From: Chloroflexota bacterium
Lineage (GTDB): Bacteria; Chloroflexota; Anaerolineae; Promineifilales; Promineifilaceae
NCBI GenBank assembly: GCA_024277135.1
Contig: JAJRVV010000117.1
Location: forward strand, 1 to 60,146
DNA: 60,146 nt
Direction: 5' to 3'
Position numbers and translations under genes: made by a program. The notes beneath the pieces are model-generated. The model was not told where the DNA came from. It saw only the letters and a list, made by a program, of their open reading frames with translations, and searched no databases. Every line of letters starts with the position of its first letter. Position 1 is the first letter of the stretch. Shown here one piece after another: positions 16,660 through 24,193 of this stretch.

Positions 16660-17778
16660 ATGAGCGAAAGAAGCAAAAGAGGCCGCCGCTGGGGCGGGTT
16701 GGATGGGGTAAGCTGCGTCGGATCACTGTTCATCTTTGTGGTGATGGCGGCGATCATGGGCAGTTTGCTGGGCAGCGCCGATGTAGAACCGGAAGCCGGG
16801 CTGGCGGCGCCGGCCGCGACCACGGCCGCCCCCACCCACACGAAGACATCAACCCACACGCCCACAACCACCCCCACCGATACGCCCACCGCCACCCTGG
16901 AACCGACGCAAACGGCAACGGCCGCGCCCACCGAGACAACCACCCCCGCCTTGCCGCCCACATTCACCCCGCCGCCCCTGCCCACAGACACCCCCTGGCC
17001 CACGTTCACCCCAACCGCCGACCCCACGCCGCTGCCCCTGCCCACCCCGCAGGGCGTTTACAGTTGGACGCTCAAAGCGCCCATCCTCATGTACCATTAC
17101 ATCAGCGTCCCGCCCGAAGGCGCCGACGAATACCGCATCCGCCTTTCCGTCTCCCCGGCCCGCTTCCGGGAGCAGATGGCATACCTGGCGGCCAACGGCT
17201 TCACTGCCATTGACTTGTACGACCTCTCCCGCGCCATCACCAATAAACAAGAACTGCCGGAAAAGCCGGTGATCATCACCCTTGACGACGGCTACCGGGA
17301 CAATTACGAAAACGCCTTTCCCATCTTGCAGGAGTTTGGCCTGAAGGCGACGATTTCATTAGCCACCCAATTCCTGGATGACGGCCACCCCGATTATTTG
17401 ACCTGGGAGATGGTGGAGGAGATGGCGGCGGCCGGCATTCGCTTTGAGCCGCACAGCAAAACCCACGCCGACTTGAGCGGCCAGTCCCGCGATTATTTGA
17501 TTTACCAGATTCTCGGCTCGCGGGAAACCATTGCGGCGCATGTGGGTTACACGCCTCGGTTTTTTGTTTATCCCTCCGGCCGATACGATGCCGATACCAT
17601 CCGAATTCTGCAAGAGTTGGATTTTTGGGGGGCGTTGACGACATGGAGCGGCAAGTGGCATGGTTTTACTGGCCGGTTTGAGTGGACGCGGCTGCGGGTG
17701 CGCAACAACACCTACCTGCCGGAATTCGCCGACCTGGTTGATCCGGGGGATACAGTGCGCGGCAAACCGGTGGAATGA
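16660..17778 (+). CDS. Membrane-anchored polysaccharide deacetylase with Thr/Pro linker
   Basis: 372 aa. A basic start 'MSERSKRGRR' precedes one membrane anchor (about 20-40, 'GSLFIFVVMAAIMGSLLG'), then about 75 residues of Thr/Pro-rich linker ('TATAAPTETTTPALPPTFTP') and a CE4 domain. Catalytic motifs are 'ITLDDGYRDNYE' (Asp-Asp), 'HSKTHADLS' (metal His pair) and 'YPSGRYD'. The enzyme should work outside the membrane on cell-wall or capsule sugars. A second CE4 protein without an anchor lies at 1805-2578. Confidence 0.87.
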   Translation: MSERSKRGRRWGGLDGVSCVGSLFIFVVMAAIMGSLLGSADVEPEAGLAAPAATTAAPTHTKTSTHTPTTTPTDTPTATLEPTQTATAAPTETTTPALPPTFTPPPLPTDTPWPTFTPTADPTPLPLPTPQGVYSWTLKAPILMYHYISVPPEGADEYRIRLSVSPARFREQMAYLAANGFTAIDLYDLSRAITNKQELPEKPVIITLDDGYRDNYENAFPILQEFGLKATISLATQFLDDGHPDYLTWEMVEEMAAAGIRFEPHSKTHADLSGQSRDYLIYQILGSRETIAAHVGYTPRFFVYPSGRYDADTIRILQELDFWGALTTWSGKWHGFTGRFEWTRLRVRNNTYLPEFADLVDPGDTVRGKPVE

Positions 17779-17795
17779 AGGATGAAGGATGAGGG

Positions 17796-18530
17796 ATGAA
17801 TCTTAAAGGGAAAACGGCGATTGTGACCGGGGGCGCGGTGCGGGTGGGGCGGGCGTTGACGTTGGCGTTGGCGGAGGCGGGGTGTGATGTGTTCATCCAT
17901 TACGGCCGTTCCGCCGCCCCGGCCCAACAAACCCAACAGGACGCGATGGATTATGGGGTAGAAGCGCACATTCACAGCGCCAATCTGGCCGATGTGGACG
18001 CGGCGATGGGGATTTTGCCGACGGCCGTAGCCCAATTCGGCCGGGTAGACATTCTCATCAACAGCGCCGCCATCTTCCCCGAAACTGACAGCTTTGAAAA
18101 CAGCGGCCCCGGCCTGTGGCAAACCCTGTTCGCCGTCAACCTGCGCGCCCCCTTCCTGCTCAGTCAGGCCTTCGCCGCCCAGATTCCGGCCGACGGCCGG
18201 GGCAAAATCATCAACATCCTCGACGCCCGCGTCCGCCAGCCCGCCCCCGACCATTTTGTGTACCGGTTGACCAAAGGGGGCTTGTGGCAGATGACGGAGA
18301 CGATGGCGCACGCCCTAGCGCCGCGCATCACTGTCAGCGGCGTAGCGCTGGGCGCCATTCTGCCACCGCCGGGGCAAGGGCAGGCGTATCTGGACGATCT
18401 GGCGCAATCTCGTGTGCCCCTGCGCCGGGCCGGGAACGCCGACATCGTGGCCGAAAACGTCCTCCATCTGTTGCGACAGGATTTTCTCACCGGCGTAGTC
18501 ATCCCCATTGACGGCGGCGAGTTTCTGTAA
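17796..18530 (+). CDS. SDR oxidoreductase, pteridine reductase/FolM-like
   Basis: 244 aa. 'TGGAVRVGRA' is the NADP-binding glycine motif with the Arg typical of pteridine reductases. 'LINSAAIF' follows, and 'YRLTKGG' is the YxxxK active site. 'GAILPPPG' and 'IPIDGGEFL' also fit PTR1/FolM-type enzymes. FolM reduces dihydromonapterin or dihydrofolate, and folB and folK lie 1-2 kb downstream on the same strand, which supports a pterin role. No DHFR gene is in the window. The upstream spacer is a small GATGAAGGATGA repeat. Confidence 0.75.
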   Translation: MNLKGKTAIVTGGAVRVGRALTLALAEAGCDVFIHYGRSAAPAQQTQQDAMDYGVEAHIHSANLADVDAAMGILPTAVAQFGRVDILINSAAIFPETDSFENSGPGLWQTLFAVNLRAPFLLSQAFAAQIPADGRGKIINILDARVRQPAPDHFVYRLTKGGLWQMTETMAHALAPRITVSGVALGAILPPPGQGQAYLDDLAQSRVPLRRAGNADIVAENVLHLLRQDFLTGVVIPIDGGEFL

Positions 18531-18590
18531 TTGGACAACGGCCGTTTTTGTTCGTACTATTTGACAAAGTCACAGACGCCCCTGTAGCCT

Positions 18591-18623
18591 GATTTTGTAA
18601 ATCGCGCGGCGATTTGCAAAATC
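18591..18623. repeat. Palindrome GATTTTGTAAATCGC / GCGATTTGCAAAATC
   Basis: Arms 18591-18605 and 18609-18623 match at 14 of 15 positions around a 3-nt loop. It lies in the spacer before the lipase gene. It resembles small dispersed hairpin repeats; no T-run follows, so it is not an obvious terminator. Confidence 0.65.
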
Positions 18624-18652
18624 GCCCTACATTTTTGAAGGAGATTTTGGCG

Positions 18653-19486
18653 ATGCAACACCAGGAAGGAACATTCAACGGTTACGGCAATTTGGAACTG
18701 TTTTATCAAAGCTGGCTGCCCGACAGCCCATTAAAAGCGGTCATCGTGCTGGTGCATGGCCTGGGCGAACACAGCGGCCGTTATCCCCATGTTGTCAACC
18801 ATTTGGTTCCGCAAGGGTTTGGCATTTACGCGCTGGATCATCGGGGACACGGCCGTTCCGCCGAAAAACTGTGCGCTCATGTCATGGATTGGGCCGAATA
18901 TCGCGGCGATTTGGAAAAGTTCATCCAATTTGTACGCGGCCAACAACCGGACGCCCCCCTGTTCCTGATGGGGCACAGCATGGGCGGCCTCATCGTTCTC
19001 AATTACACCCTCCATCACCCTGAAGGTTTGCCAGGCGTCATCGCCTCGGCCCCGGCCGTCGGCGCTGTAGACGCCAACCCGCTGCTGCTGTTCGTCGGCC
19101 GCATCCTCTCTCGGATCAAGCCTGATTTCTGCCTCGATTCACAGCTAGACGTGAACGGCCTCTCCCGCATCCCGGAAGTGGTGCAGGCGTACCAGGACGA
19201 TCCGCTGGTCACAGGCAAAGTTTCGGCCCGGTGGAGCACGGAATTCATGGCGGCGATTGATTGGACGCGGCAACATGCGGCCGAATTGCAGCCGCCCCTG
19301 CTTATCATTCACGGCGGCGACGACACACTGGTTCCCCCGGAAGGCAGCCGCATCTTCTTCGATTTGGTGGCGCATGGTGACAAAGAGCGCATTGTTTATC
19401 CGGGCGGTTATCACGAAAATCACAACGACCTGCACCACGAACAAGTCACGGCCGACCTGGAGCGGTGGCTCACAGCCCATCTGTAA
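18653..19486 (+). CDS. Alpha/beta hydrolase, monoacylglycerol lipase/lysophospholipase type
   Basis: 277 aa from ATG 18653, chosen for AAGGAG 9 nt upstream. The N-terminal 'LFYQSWLPDSPLKAVIVLVHGLGEHSGRY' is the Hydrolase_4 (MGL-like) signature. 'LMGHSMGGLI' holds the nucleophile Ser. 'HGGDDTLVPPEGS' holds the acid Asp, and 'GGYHENHND' the catalytic His. Likely substrates are monoacylglycerols or lysophospholipids. It interrupts the pterin genes, and no functional tie to folate is evident. Confidence 0.87.
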   Translation: MQHQEGTFNGYGNLELFYQSWLPDSPLKAVIVLVHGLGEHSGRYPHVVNHLVPQGFGIYALDHRGHGRSAEKLCAHVMDWAEYRGDLEKFIQFVRGQQPDAPLFLMGHSMGGLIVLNYTLHHPEGLPGVIASAPAVGAVDANPLLLFVGRILSRIKPDFCLDSQLDVNGLSRIPEVVQAYQDDPLVTGKVSARWSTEFMAAIDWTRQHAAELQPPLLIIHGGDDTLVPPEGSRIFFDLVAHGDKERIVYPGGYHENHNDLHHEQVTADLERWLTAHL

Positions 19487-19513
19487 AAGGGTGCATTTCA
19501 AATGAGTTGAGAA

Positions 19514-19568
19514 GTAGCCGCGGTATCCCTACCGCGCAAGCGTAAGCGCGGTAAGAAACCGCGGCTAC
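19514..19568. repeat. 55-bp imperfect palindrome GTAGCCGCGG..CCGCGGCTAC, copy 1
   Basis: The ends are exact complements, and internal CCGCGC/GCGCGG blocks can pair, giving a long hairpin with an AAGCGTAA centre. Its reverse complement occurs, nearly identical, at 28223-28277 inside the glycine riboswitch region. Here it lies between the lipase gene and folB. Confidence 0.85.
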
Positions 19569-19597
19569 TAAAAAAAACACCCTCTGTAAAATTGTCA

Positions 19598-19978
19598 ATG
19601 AGTAACGCGATGAAAGATAAAGTTCTCGTCAAAGATTTGCTGGTGCGCGGCATCGTGGGCATCAACCCGGAAGAGCGCGTCAAGAAGCAGGATATTCTCA
19701 TCAATCTGGTGTTGTTCACCGATGTCAGCCGGGCGGCCGTCAGCGACGATATCGAAGATGCGGTGAATTATAAAAGCATCACCAAGCGGGTGATTCAGCA
19801 TGTCGAAGAATCATCCGATTTCCTAGTGGAAAAGCTGGTGTCAGATATCGCCCGCATCATTCTGGCCGAGTTTCCGGTGCAGCGGGTGATTGTGCGTGTG
19901 GAAAAGCCGGGCGCGCTCCGCTTTGCCAAATCGGTGGGCATCGAAATCGAGCGGACGCGGGCGGATTTTGCGGGTTGA
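19598..19978 (+). CDS. folB: Dihydroneopterin aldolase
   Basis: About 126 aa, normal FolB length. 'VLVKDLLVRGIVGINPEERVKKQDILINLVL' contains the conserved start with the active-site Glu. 'DAVNYKSITKRV' (substrate-binding Tyr) and 'VEKLVSDIARIIL' (Glu-Lys region) follow. The C-terminal 'VRVEKPGALRFAKSVGIEIERTR' is a standard ending. It cleaves 7,8-dihydroneopterin to 6-hydroxymethyl-7,8-dihydropterin, the substrate of FolK encoded next. The start is uncertain among TTG 19592, ATG 19598 and ATG 19610; no clear Shine-Dalgarno. Confidence 0.93.
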   Translation: MSNAMKDKVLVKDLLVRGIVGINPEERVKKQDILINLVLFTDVSRAAVSDDIEDAVNYKSITKRVIQHVEESSDFLVEKLVSDIARIILAEFPVQRVIVRVEKPGALRFAKSVGIEIERTRADFAG

Positions 19979-19979
19979 C

Positions 19980-20044
19980 GCCACAGAGAACACAGAGAGC
20001 GCCGAGAAAAACCAAATCTCTGAGTTCTCTGCGTCCTCTGTGGC
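19980..20044. repeat. Palindromic spacer GCCACAGAG..CTCTGTGGC between folB and folK
   Basis: The 65-bp spacer begins with GCCACAGAGAACACAGAGAG and ends with its near reverse complement (CTCTGCGTCCTCTGTGGC), with further pairing in AAATCTCTGAG. It can form a long imperfect hairpin in the folB-folK mRNA. Confidence 0.75.
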
Positions 20045-20055
20045 AAAACACACCC

Positions 20056-20619
20056 ATGAATGAGATTGTGGTGTTGCTTGGCTCGAATATCGAGAAAGAG
20101 AAGAACATTCCGGCGGCGGTGCGGCTGCTGGCGGAACTGTGCCGGGTGACGGCCGTCTCCCCCGTTTACGAAACCATCCCGGTCGGCTTGTTGAATCAGC
20201 CCAACTTTTTCAATACGGCCGTCCTCCTGGAGACCAACCTGGGCGCCACCCAATTCAAAGAGCAGGTATTGAACAAAGTAGAACGGCAGCTCAAACGAGT
20301 GCGCTTTGCCGAAAAGAACGCGCCGCGCACCATTGATATGGACATCGTGCTGTGCAACAACGATATCTTCGCCTACGGCAGCCACCGCGTGCCCGACCCC
20401 GATTTGCTGAGATGGGCGCACGTGGCCGCGCCGGTAGCCGATCTGGTAGGCGACAGCCCCCACCCGGAAACGGGCGAACCTATATCGATTATTGCGCGTC
20501 GTCTGGTGGAAAAAGCGACCGTGGACGGCCGTCCGCCCCTCTGGCCCCGCCCCGACATTCAACTGACAACAATCAACAAAGAACAGTCAACGAATAACGA
20601 CGATTTACGCTTCAGTTAA
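20056..20619 (+). CDS. folK: 6-hydroxymethyl-7,8-dihydropterin pyrophosphokinase
   Basis: 187 aa. HPPK signatures are in order: 'VVLLGSNIEKEKNI' (ATP/pterin), 'SPVYETIPVG', 'QPNFFNTAVLLET', 'RTIDMDIVLCNND' (the two catalytic Mg-binding Asp) and 'VPDPDLLRWAHVAAPVADL'. It transfers pyrophosphate from ATP to the FolB product. I start at ATG 20056; the frame is open further upstream but within the palindromic spacer. The last 15 or so residues ('TTINKEQSTNNDDLRFS') are low-complexity, resemble the AT microrepeats, and overlap the 3' end of xth by 15 bp. Confidence 0.93.
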   Translation: MNEIVVLLGSNIEKEKNIPAAVRLLAELCRVTAVSPVYETIPVGLLNQPNFFNTAVLLETNLGATQFKEQVLNKVERQLKRVRFAEKNAPRTIDMDIVLCNNDIFAYGSHRVPDPDLLRWAHVAAPVADLVGDSPHPETGEPISIIARRLVEKATVDGRPPLWPRPDIQLTTINKEQSTNNDDLRFS

Positions 20620-21387
20620 AGTGAGACTAACCGGGCAATGATCGGAGCCTGTCACTTCGGGGTGAATGGCGGCGTCCGCCACCCTGGGCCAGACATCATC
20701 GCTGACGAAAAAGTAATCCAGCCGCCAGCCCACATTCCGCGCCCGCGCCCGCGCATAATTGGCCCACCAAGTGTACGCCCCCGCCTGTTCCGGGTACAGT
20801 CTGCGGAAAGTGTCCACATACCCCTGACCGATGATCTGGTCAATCCAAACCCGTTCTTCGGGCAAAAAGCCGGTTTTCTTTTGATTCGGTCGCGGCCGGG
20901 CCAGGTCAATCTCGCGATGAGCGGTGTTCACGTCGCCGCAAAAGATGATGGCCTTCCCCTGCGCCCGTAATTCGTTGCAAAGAGCCAGAAAGTCCGCTTT
21001 GTACTGCATTTTGAACGGAACCCGGCTGTGGTCGCGGCCGCCGTTGGGGAAGTAGGCGTTGATGAGGACAAAATCGGCGTACTCGGCAACGATGGTGCGC
21101 CCCTCCCGGTCAAAGTCGGCAATGCCCAGCCCGATTTGCACCGACAACGGCTCGGTTTTGGTGTAGAGGGCCACGCCGCTGTACCCTTTTTTCTCGGCCC
21201 AGGCCCAGTAGGTGTGGTAGCCGGACGGCCGTCGCAGTTCCGCATCCAGTTGATCAGGGTGACAGCGAGTTTCCTGCAAGCCTAAAACATCTGGTTGGGC
21301 TTGGTGCAGCCAATCGAGAAACCCCTTGCGGGCGGCGGCGCGGATGCCGTTGACGTTCCAGGAATAAAGCGTGAGCGGTTGCATCAT
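20605..21387 (-). CDS. xth: Exodeoxyribonuclease III (AP endonuclease)
   Basis: 260 aa, full length. Motifs: 'SWNVNGIRAAARKGF' (Asn), 'GLQETRCH' (metal-binding Glu), 'YSGVALYTK', 'NAYFPNGGRD', 'FCGDVNTAHREIDLARP' (catalytic Asp and Asn), 'WRLDYFFVSDD' and 'GSDHCPV' (catalytic Asp-His). It repairs abasic sites and blocked 3' ends. It lies 3 bp downstream of the 438-aa unknown gene and is probably co-transcribed with it. It converges on folK. Confidence 0.95.
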   Translation of the reverse strand: MMQPLTLYSWNVNGIRAAARKGFLDWLHQAQPDVLGLQETRCHPDQLDAELRRPSGYHTYWAWAEKKGYSGVALYTKTEPLSVQIGLGIADFDREGRTIVAEYADFVLINAYFPNGGRDHSRVPFKMQYKADFLALCNELRAQGKAIIFCGDVNTAHREIDLARPRPNQKKTGFLPEERVWIDQIIGQGYVDTFRRLYPEQAGAYTWWANYARARARNVGWRLDYFFVSDDVWPRVADAAIHPEVTGSDHCPVSLTLTEA

Positions 21388-21390
21388 CGG

Positions 21391-22707
21391 TTATCCTTGA
21401 AACTGCGCCATGTACGCCTTGATTTCCGGCAGAGCGGTCAACTTCTCGTAGAAGAAGTTGTTGACGATGTTGATCACGGCGCTGCGAGACGCTTTCACCT
21501 CCGCCTGCCACAATTCCGGGTCGTCGCTTTGCGTGGTCATGGCATGGCGCAAGCGCAGCAACAAGCGCACGATCTCCGCTTCCTCTTCCCCCTCCAGCGC
21601 TTCCACCACTTTGAGAATAAGCTGATCGGCCTGACGGGCGGCCGTTTCCCAGGAGATGTCGAGACCGGGTTGTAGCGCTTCGTCAATGGTACGGATCAGC
21701 GCCCACACCTGATACAGCATCGAGGCCGGTTCATCAAACAGTTCCCGCACAAACGCCGCTTCATGATAACGGCCGGTCAGCCGGAAGATATTGTACATGC
21801 GCTTGGCTGCCTTGCCGTAGTTGATTTGTTTGCTGACGTATTTGCTCACCTCTTTTTCTAACCGCGCCACATAATCGTCTAAAGCGTTGGCCGAAACGTG
21901 CTGGCTCAGTTTGGAGAAGATGGGGATGGAAGCGGCATCCAGATACACTTCCTGAAAATAGGGGTCGAGGTAGCCATCCAATGGGGTGATGGAACCGTCC
22001 GGCGCTTCCCAGGTGACATCAAGCATGTTGCTGACATTGGCTAACTGGCCTCGCACCGGATCGGCCACCACCCAATCCAGCTTGATCCAGCCGGAATCCA
22101 GCGCCGCTTCTGCCCAGGTGATGGTTTGCTCACGACCGTCTGCATCTGTCACCTCAATCTTGCCGGCGCTAACCTCAGCCACCGTCCAGGAAATGGAAGA
22201 ACCAGCCTGATAGGCACGGCCGTCCCGCATTACATCCGCCGGGTAAGAGCCAAACCGTGCCTCCATCAGTTGGTACGTCGGCCCCTTCGCCGTGGCCAAT
22301 GCCTTTTCCCTCACCAGCCGGGCCAGCGTTTGACACGCCGCTTCTCTCGTTTCCGCCTGGATGTTAACCCGCTCGAAAAAGTCGCAGTCGCCCGGATAAG
22401 TCTGAATCTTCGACTGTGCCGCCGAACCAGACAACGCCAGCGCCGTTTCCACGCCCGGCTCATCCACAAACTCCACCAACTGTCCCATCTGCCGGAAATA
22501 TGCCAGGTCATCCGGGCTGAAATCGAGCATCGTCACCGCATGGCCGAACACGCCGGTGCGGGTATCCACCACAATCTGCTCATCCACTTTCATGGCGGCC
22601 ATCGCCGTCAGCCATTGGGTGGCTTCGGTTTCGTCCACTTCCACGCCCAGTCGCTGCGCCGATTCGATGATGCGTGCCACATCACCGGCAGCTTGAGATT
22701 CACTCAT
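21391..22707 (-). CDS. Unknown protein with a possible nucleotidyltransferase-fold motif
   Basis: 438 aa, no family recognised. Residues near 92-120 read 'ALSGSAAQSKIQTYPGDCDFFERVNI'-like: a Gly-Ser followed about 12 residues later by Asp-Cys-Asp. This fits the hG[GS]..Dh[DE] pattern of the DNA polymerase beta-type nucleotidyltransferase fold. The middle part is beta-rich (about 165-270), with 'DGYLDPYFQEVYLDAASI'. The last 150 residues are helical ('YVARLEKEVSKYVSKQINYGKAAKR'). The start ATG has GGGAGA upstream. Tight linkage to xth (3 bp) hints at nucleic-acid metabolism, but the function is unproven. Confidence 0.6.
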   Translation of the reverse strand: MSESQAAGDVARIIESAQRLGVEVDETEATQWLTAMAAMKVDEQIVVDTRTGVFGHAVTMLDFSPDDLAYFRQMGQLVEFVDEPGVETALALSGSAAQSKIQTYPGDCDFFERVNIQAETREAACQTLARLVREKALATAKGPTYQLMEARFGSYPADVMRDGRAYQAGSSISWTVAEVSAGKIEVTDADGREQTITWAEAALDSGWIKLDWVVADPVRGQLANVSNMLDVTWEAPDGSITPLDGYLDPYFQEVYLDAASIPIFSKLSQHVSANALDDYVARLEKEVSKYVSKQINYGKAAKRMYNIFRLTGRYHEAAFVRELFDEPASMLYQVWALIRTIDEALQPGLDISWETAARQADQLILKVVEALEGEEEAEIVRLLLRLRHAMTTQSDDPELWQAEVKASRSAVINIVNNFFYEKLTALPEIKAYMAQFQG

Positions 22708-22770
22708 CGGTTTCTCCCTTCATGCTTGTCTAAAATTCACTTTCTGTGACCGGAGACTGGAGATTAGAGA

Positions 22771-22875
22771 CTCAGTAGATCAAGATTTTCGCCACGAATG
22801 CCACGAATTACACGAAAAACACGTTCTTAATTCGTGAAATTTGTGCAATTCGTGGCAGATTTTGGATCTACTGAG
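22771..22875. repeat. 105-bp nested inverted repeat (CTCAGTAGATC ends, CACGAAT core)
   Basis: CTCAGTAGATC (22771-22781) and GATCTACTGAG (22865-22875) are perfect ends. Inside, GCCACGAATGCCACGAATTACACGAA faces TTCGTGAAATTTGTGCAATTCGTGGC as a near-perfect complement. Outside, GAGACTGGAGA and TCTCCAGTCTC extend the pairing to about 22752-22910. It fills the spacer between the 438-aa gene and the DUF1990 gene. Confidence 0.85.
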
Positions 22876-22950
22876 ACTGGCGGTCTCCAGTTCACCACTC
22901 TCCAGTCTCAAAACAGGCAATTTGTTTGGACGCCCGCTCAATTATTGGGG

Positions 22951-23589
22951 TTAAATTTTGACGGCCGTCACCAACTGTTGGAAATGGCGTACCCCTTCCT
23001 GCAAAAATTGTTCCTGCCAGCGGCGAATGCGGTTGTGGGTATGGGCCGGTTCCTGTGTAGACGGCCGTGACAGAGACTCAAGTTCCAACAGCAGATCCCC
23101 ATTTGCCTGCCAGGTCAAGCGGGTTGACCAACGCCCGGCCACCGCGTGCGGCGACACCGACACATAGTCGTAGCCCACCCGGCGCGGCTCCGTCACCGCC
23201 TTTGCGATCTCCACCAACCCCAGCACATCCAGCAGCGGCCGTCCGAACAACCGCCACACATGAAACCGCTGCACCACCCGGTCGCCGGCCTGCAGCCAAC
23301 GGCCGTCCCCCAAATCAAAATCGCCAAAATGGGACATCAGCCGGTTCGGGTACAACTGGAAACGCATCAACAAATCAGCCGCATGGCGAAATAGTGCGCC
23401 AGATTCAGCGTGGACAAGGACGTTTTGATGCTGACGCCTTTGCCAGCTTTCATCCATTTGAGCAGGGGGGGTAAAAGTAACGGCCGCATCCTGCCAAACG
23501 TCCAGATAGATGACATCGCAGCAACCATCATCAAACCAGGACAAAGTCGCAGAAGTGAGGCGCGGTTTCGCAGGTTTCGTTTGTGCCAA
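22951..23589 (-). CDS. DUF1990 family protein
   Basis: 212 aa. 'RFQLYPNRLMSHFGDFDL', 'GDRVVQRFHVWRLFGRPLLDVLGLVEI', 'EPRRVGYDYVSVSPHAVAGRWSTRLTW' and the ending 'ELESLSRPS...RRWQEQFLQEGV' follow the DUF1990 pattern. The family has no established biochemical role. The start TTG at 23589 has GAGGAA about 9 nt upstream. It is divergent from the fur-like gene. Confidence 0.7.
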   Translation of the reverse strand: MAQTKPAKPRLTSATLSWFDDGCCDVIYLDVWQDAAVTFTPPAQMDESWQRRQHQNVLVHAESGALFRHAADLLMRFQLYPNRLMSHFGDFDLGDGRWLQAGDRVVQRFHVWRLFGRPLLDVLGLVEIAKAVTEPRRVGYDYVSVSPHAVAGRWSTRLTWQANGDLLLELESLSRPSTQEPAHTHNRIRRWQEQFLQEGVRHFQQLVTAVKI

Positions 23590-23724
23590 AATAGGATTCC
23601 TCTTCGCCGCCTGACCAGGGGTGGGATGATGCCATGATGGTAGGCCAGAATGATTGACATAGTGTAACCAGATTCAGAGTCAATATCAACCCCTTCCCCC
23701 AAATGTGGCGCACAAAGCTAAACG

Positions 23725-23758
23725 TTGCTATTGCGAAAATTTGCGATAAGATACCGTC
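23725..23758 (+). promoter_or_regulatory. Leaderless promoter and possible operator of the Fur-family gene
   Basis: TTGCTA (23725-23730), a 16-bp spacer and TAAGAT (23747-23752) are followed by exactly 6 nt and the GTG start at 23759, so the mRNA should begin at the start codon. The stretch also contains three TTGC words and a partial dyad ATTGCGAAAATTTGCGAT, which could be the regulator's own binding site. Confidence 0.45.
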
Positions 23759-24193
23759 GTGCATGATCAATTAGATTTTCTCAACCAGATTCGCTCACAG
23801 GGATACCGGGTGACGCCGCAGCGACAGTTGATTTTAGACACCTTGTGCCGGCTGGGCGGCCACGCCACGCCCGCCGAATTGTATCAACAAATTCGGCCGC
23901 AAATGCCCTCGCTGAATCAGGCGACGGTGTACCGGGCGCTGGATTTTTTTTGCGCATTAAACTTGGTAGCTAAAACAGAATGGGATGGCAGCAGCGTCTA
24001 CGAGATCATGGGTGATGTGCCGCATCACCATTTAATATGTCGAAAGTGCGGCTATTCAGAAGTTTTGGATGACGACCATTTGCAGGAATTAGGCGATCAT
24101 TTACGGCAGGAGCACAACTTCAAAGCGGAATTCAATCATCTGGCTATTACCGGCTTGTGTGCCCAATGCCTGAGCAGTGGAGGTGACGGATGA
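23759..24193 (+). CDS. Fur-family metal-responsive repressor (Fur/Zur/Nur type)
   Basis: 144 aa. Winged helix: 'GYRVTPQRQLILDTLCRLGGHATPAELYQQIRPQMPSLNQATVYRALDFF'. The metal site 'PHHHLICRKCGYSEVLDDDHLQEL' has the His cluster and the first CxxC pair; 'GLCAQC' near the C-terminus gives the second Cys pair of the structural zinc site. Its stop overlaps the ATG of the cbiM-like gene (ATGA), so it is the first gene of the metal-uptake operon. The metal sensed is probably nickel, cobalt or zinc. GTG start without Shine-Dalgarno. Confidence 0.92.
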   Translation: MHDQLDFLNQIRSQGYRVTPQRQLILDTLCRLGGHATPAELYQQIRPQMPSLNQATVYRALDFFCALNLVAKTEWDGSSVYEIMGDVPHHHLICRKCGYSEVLDDDHLQELGDHLRQEHNFKAEFNHLAITGLCAQCLSSGGDG

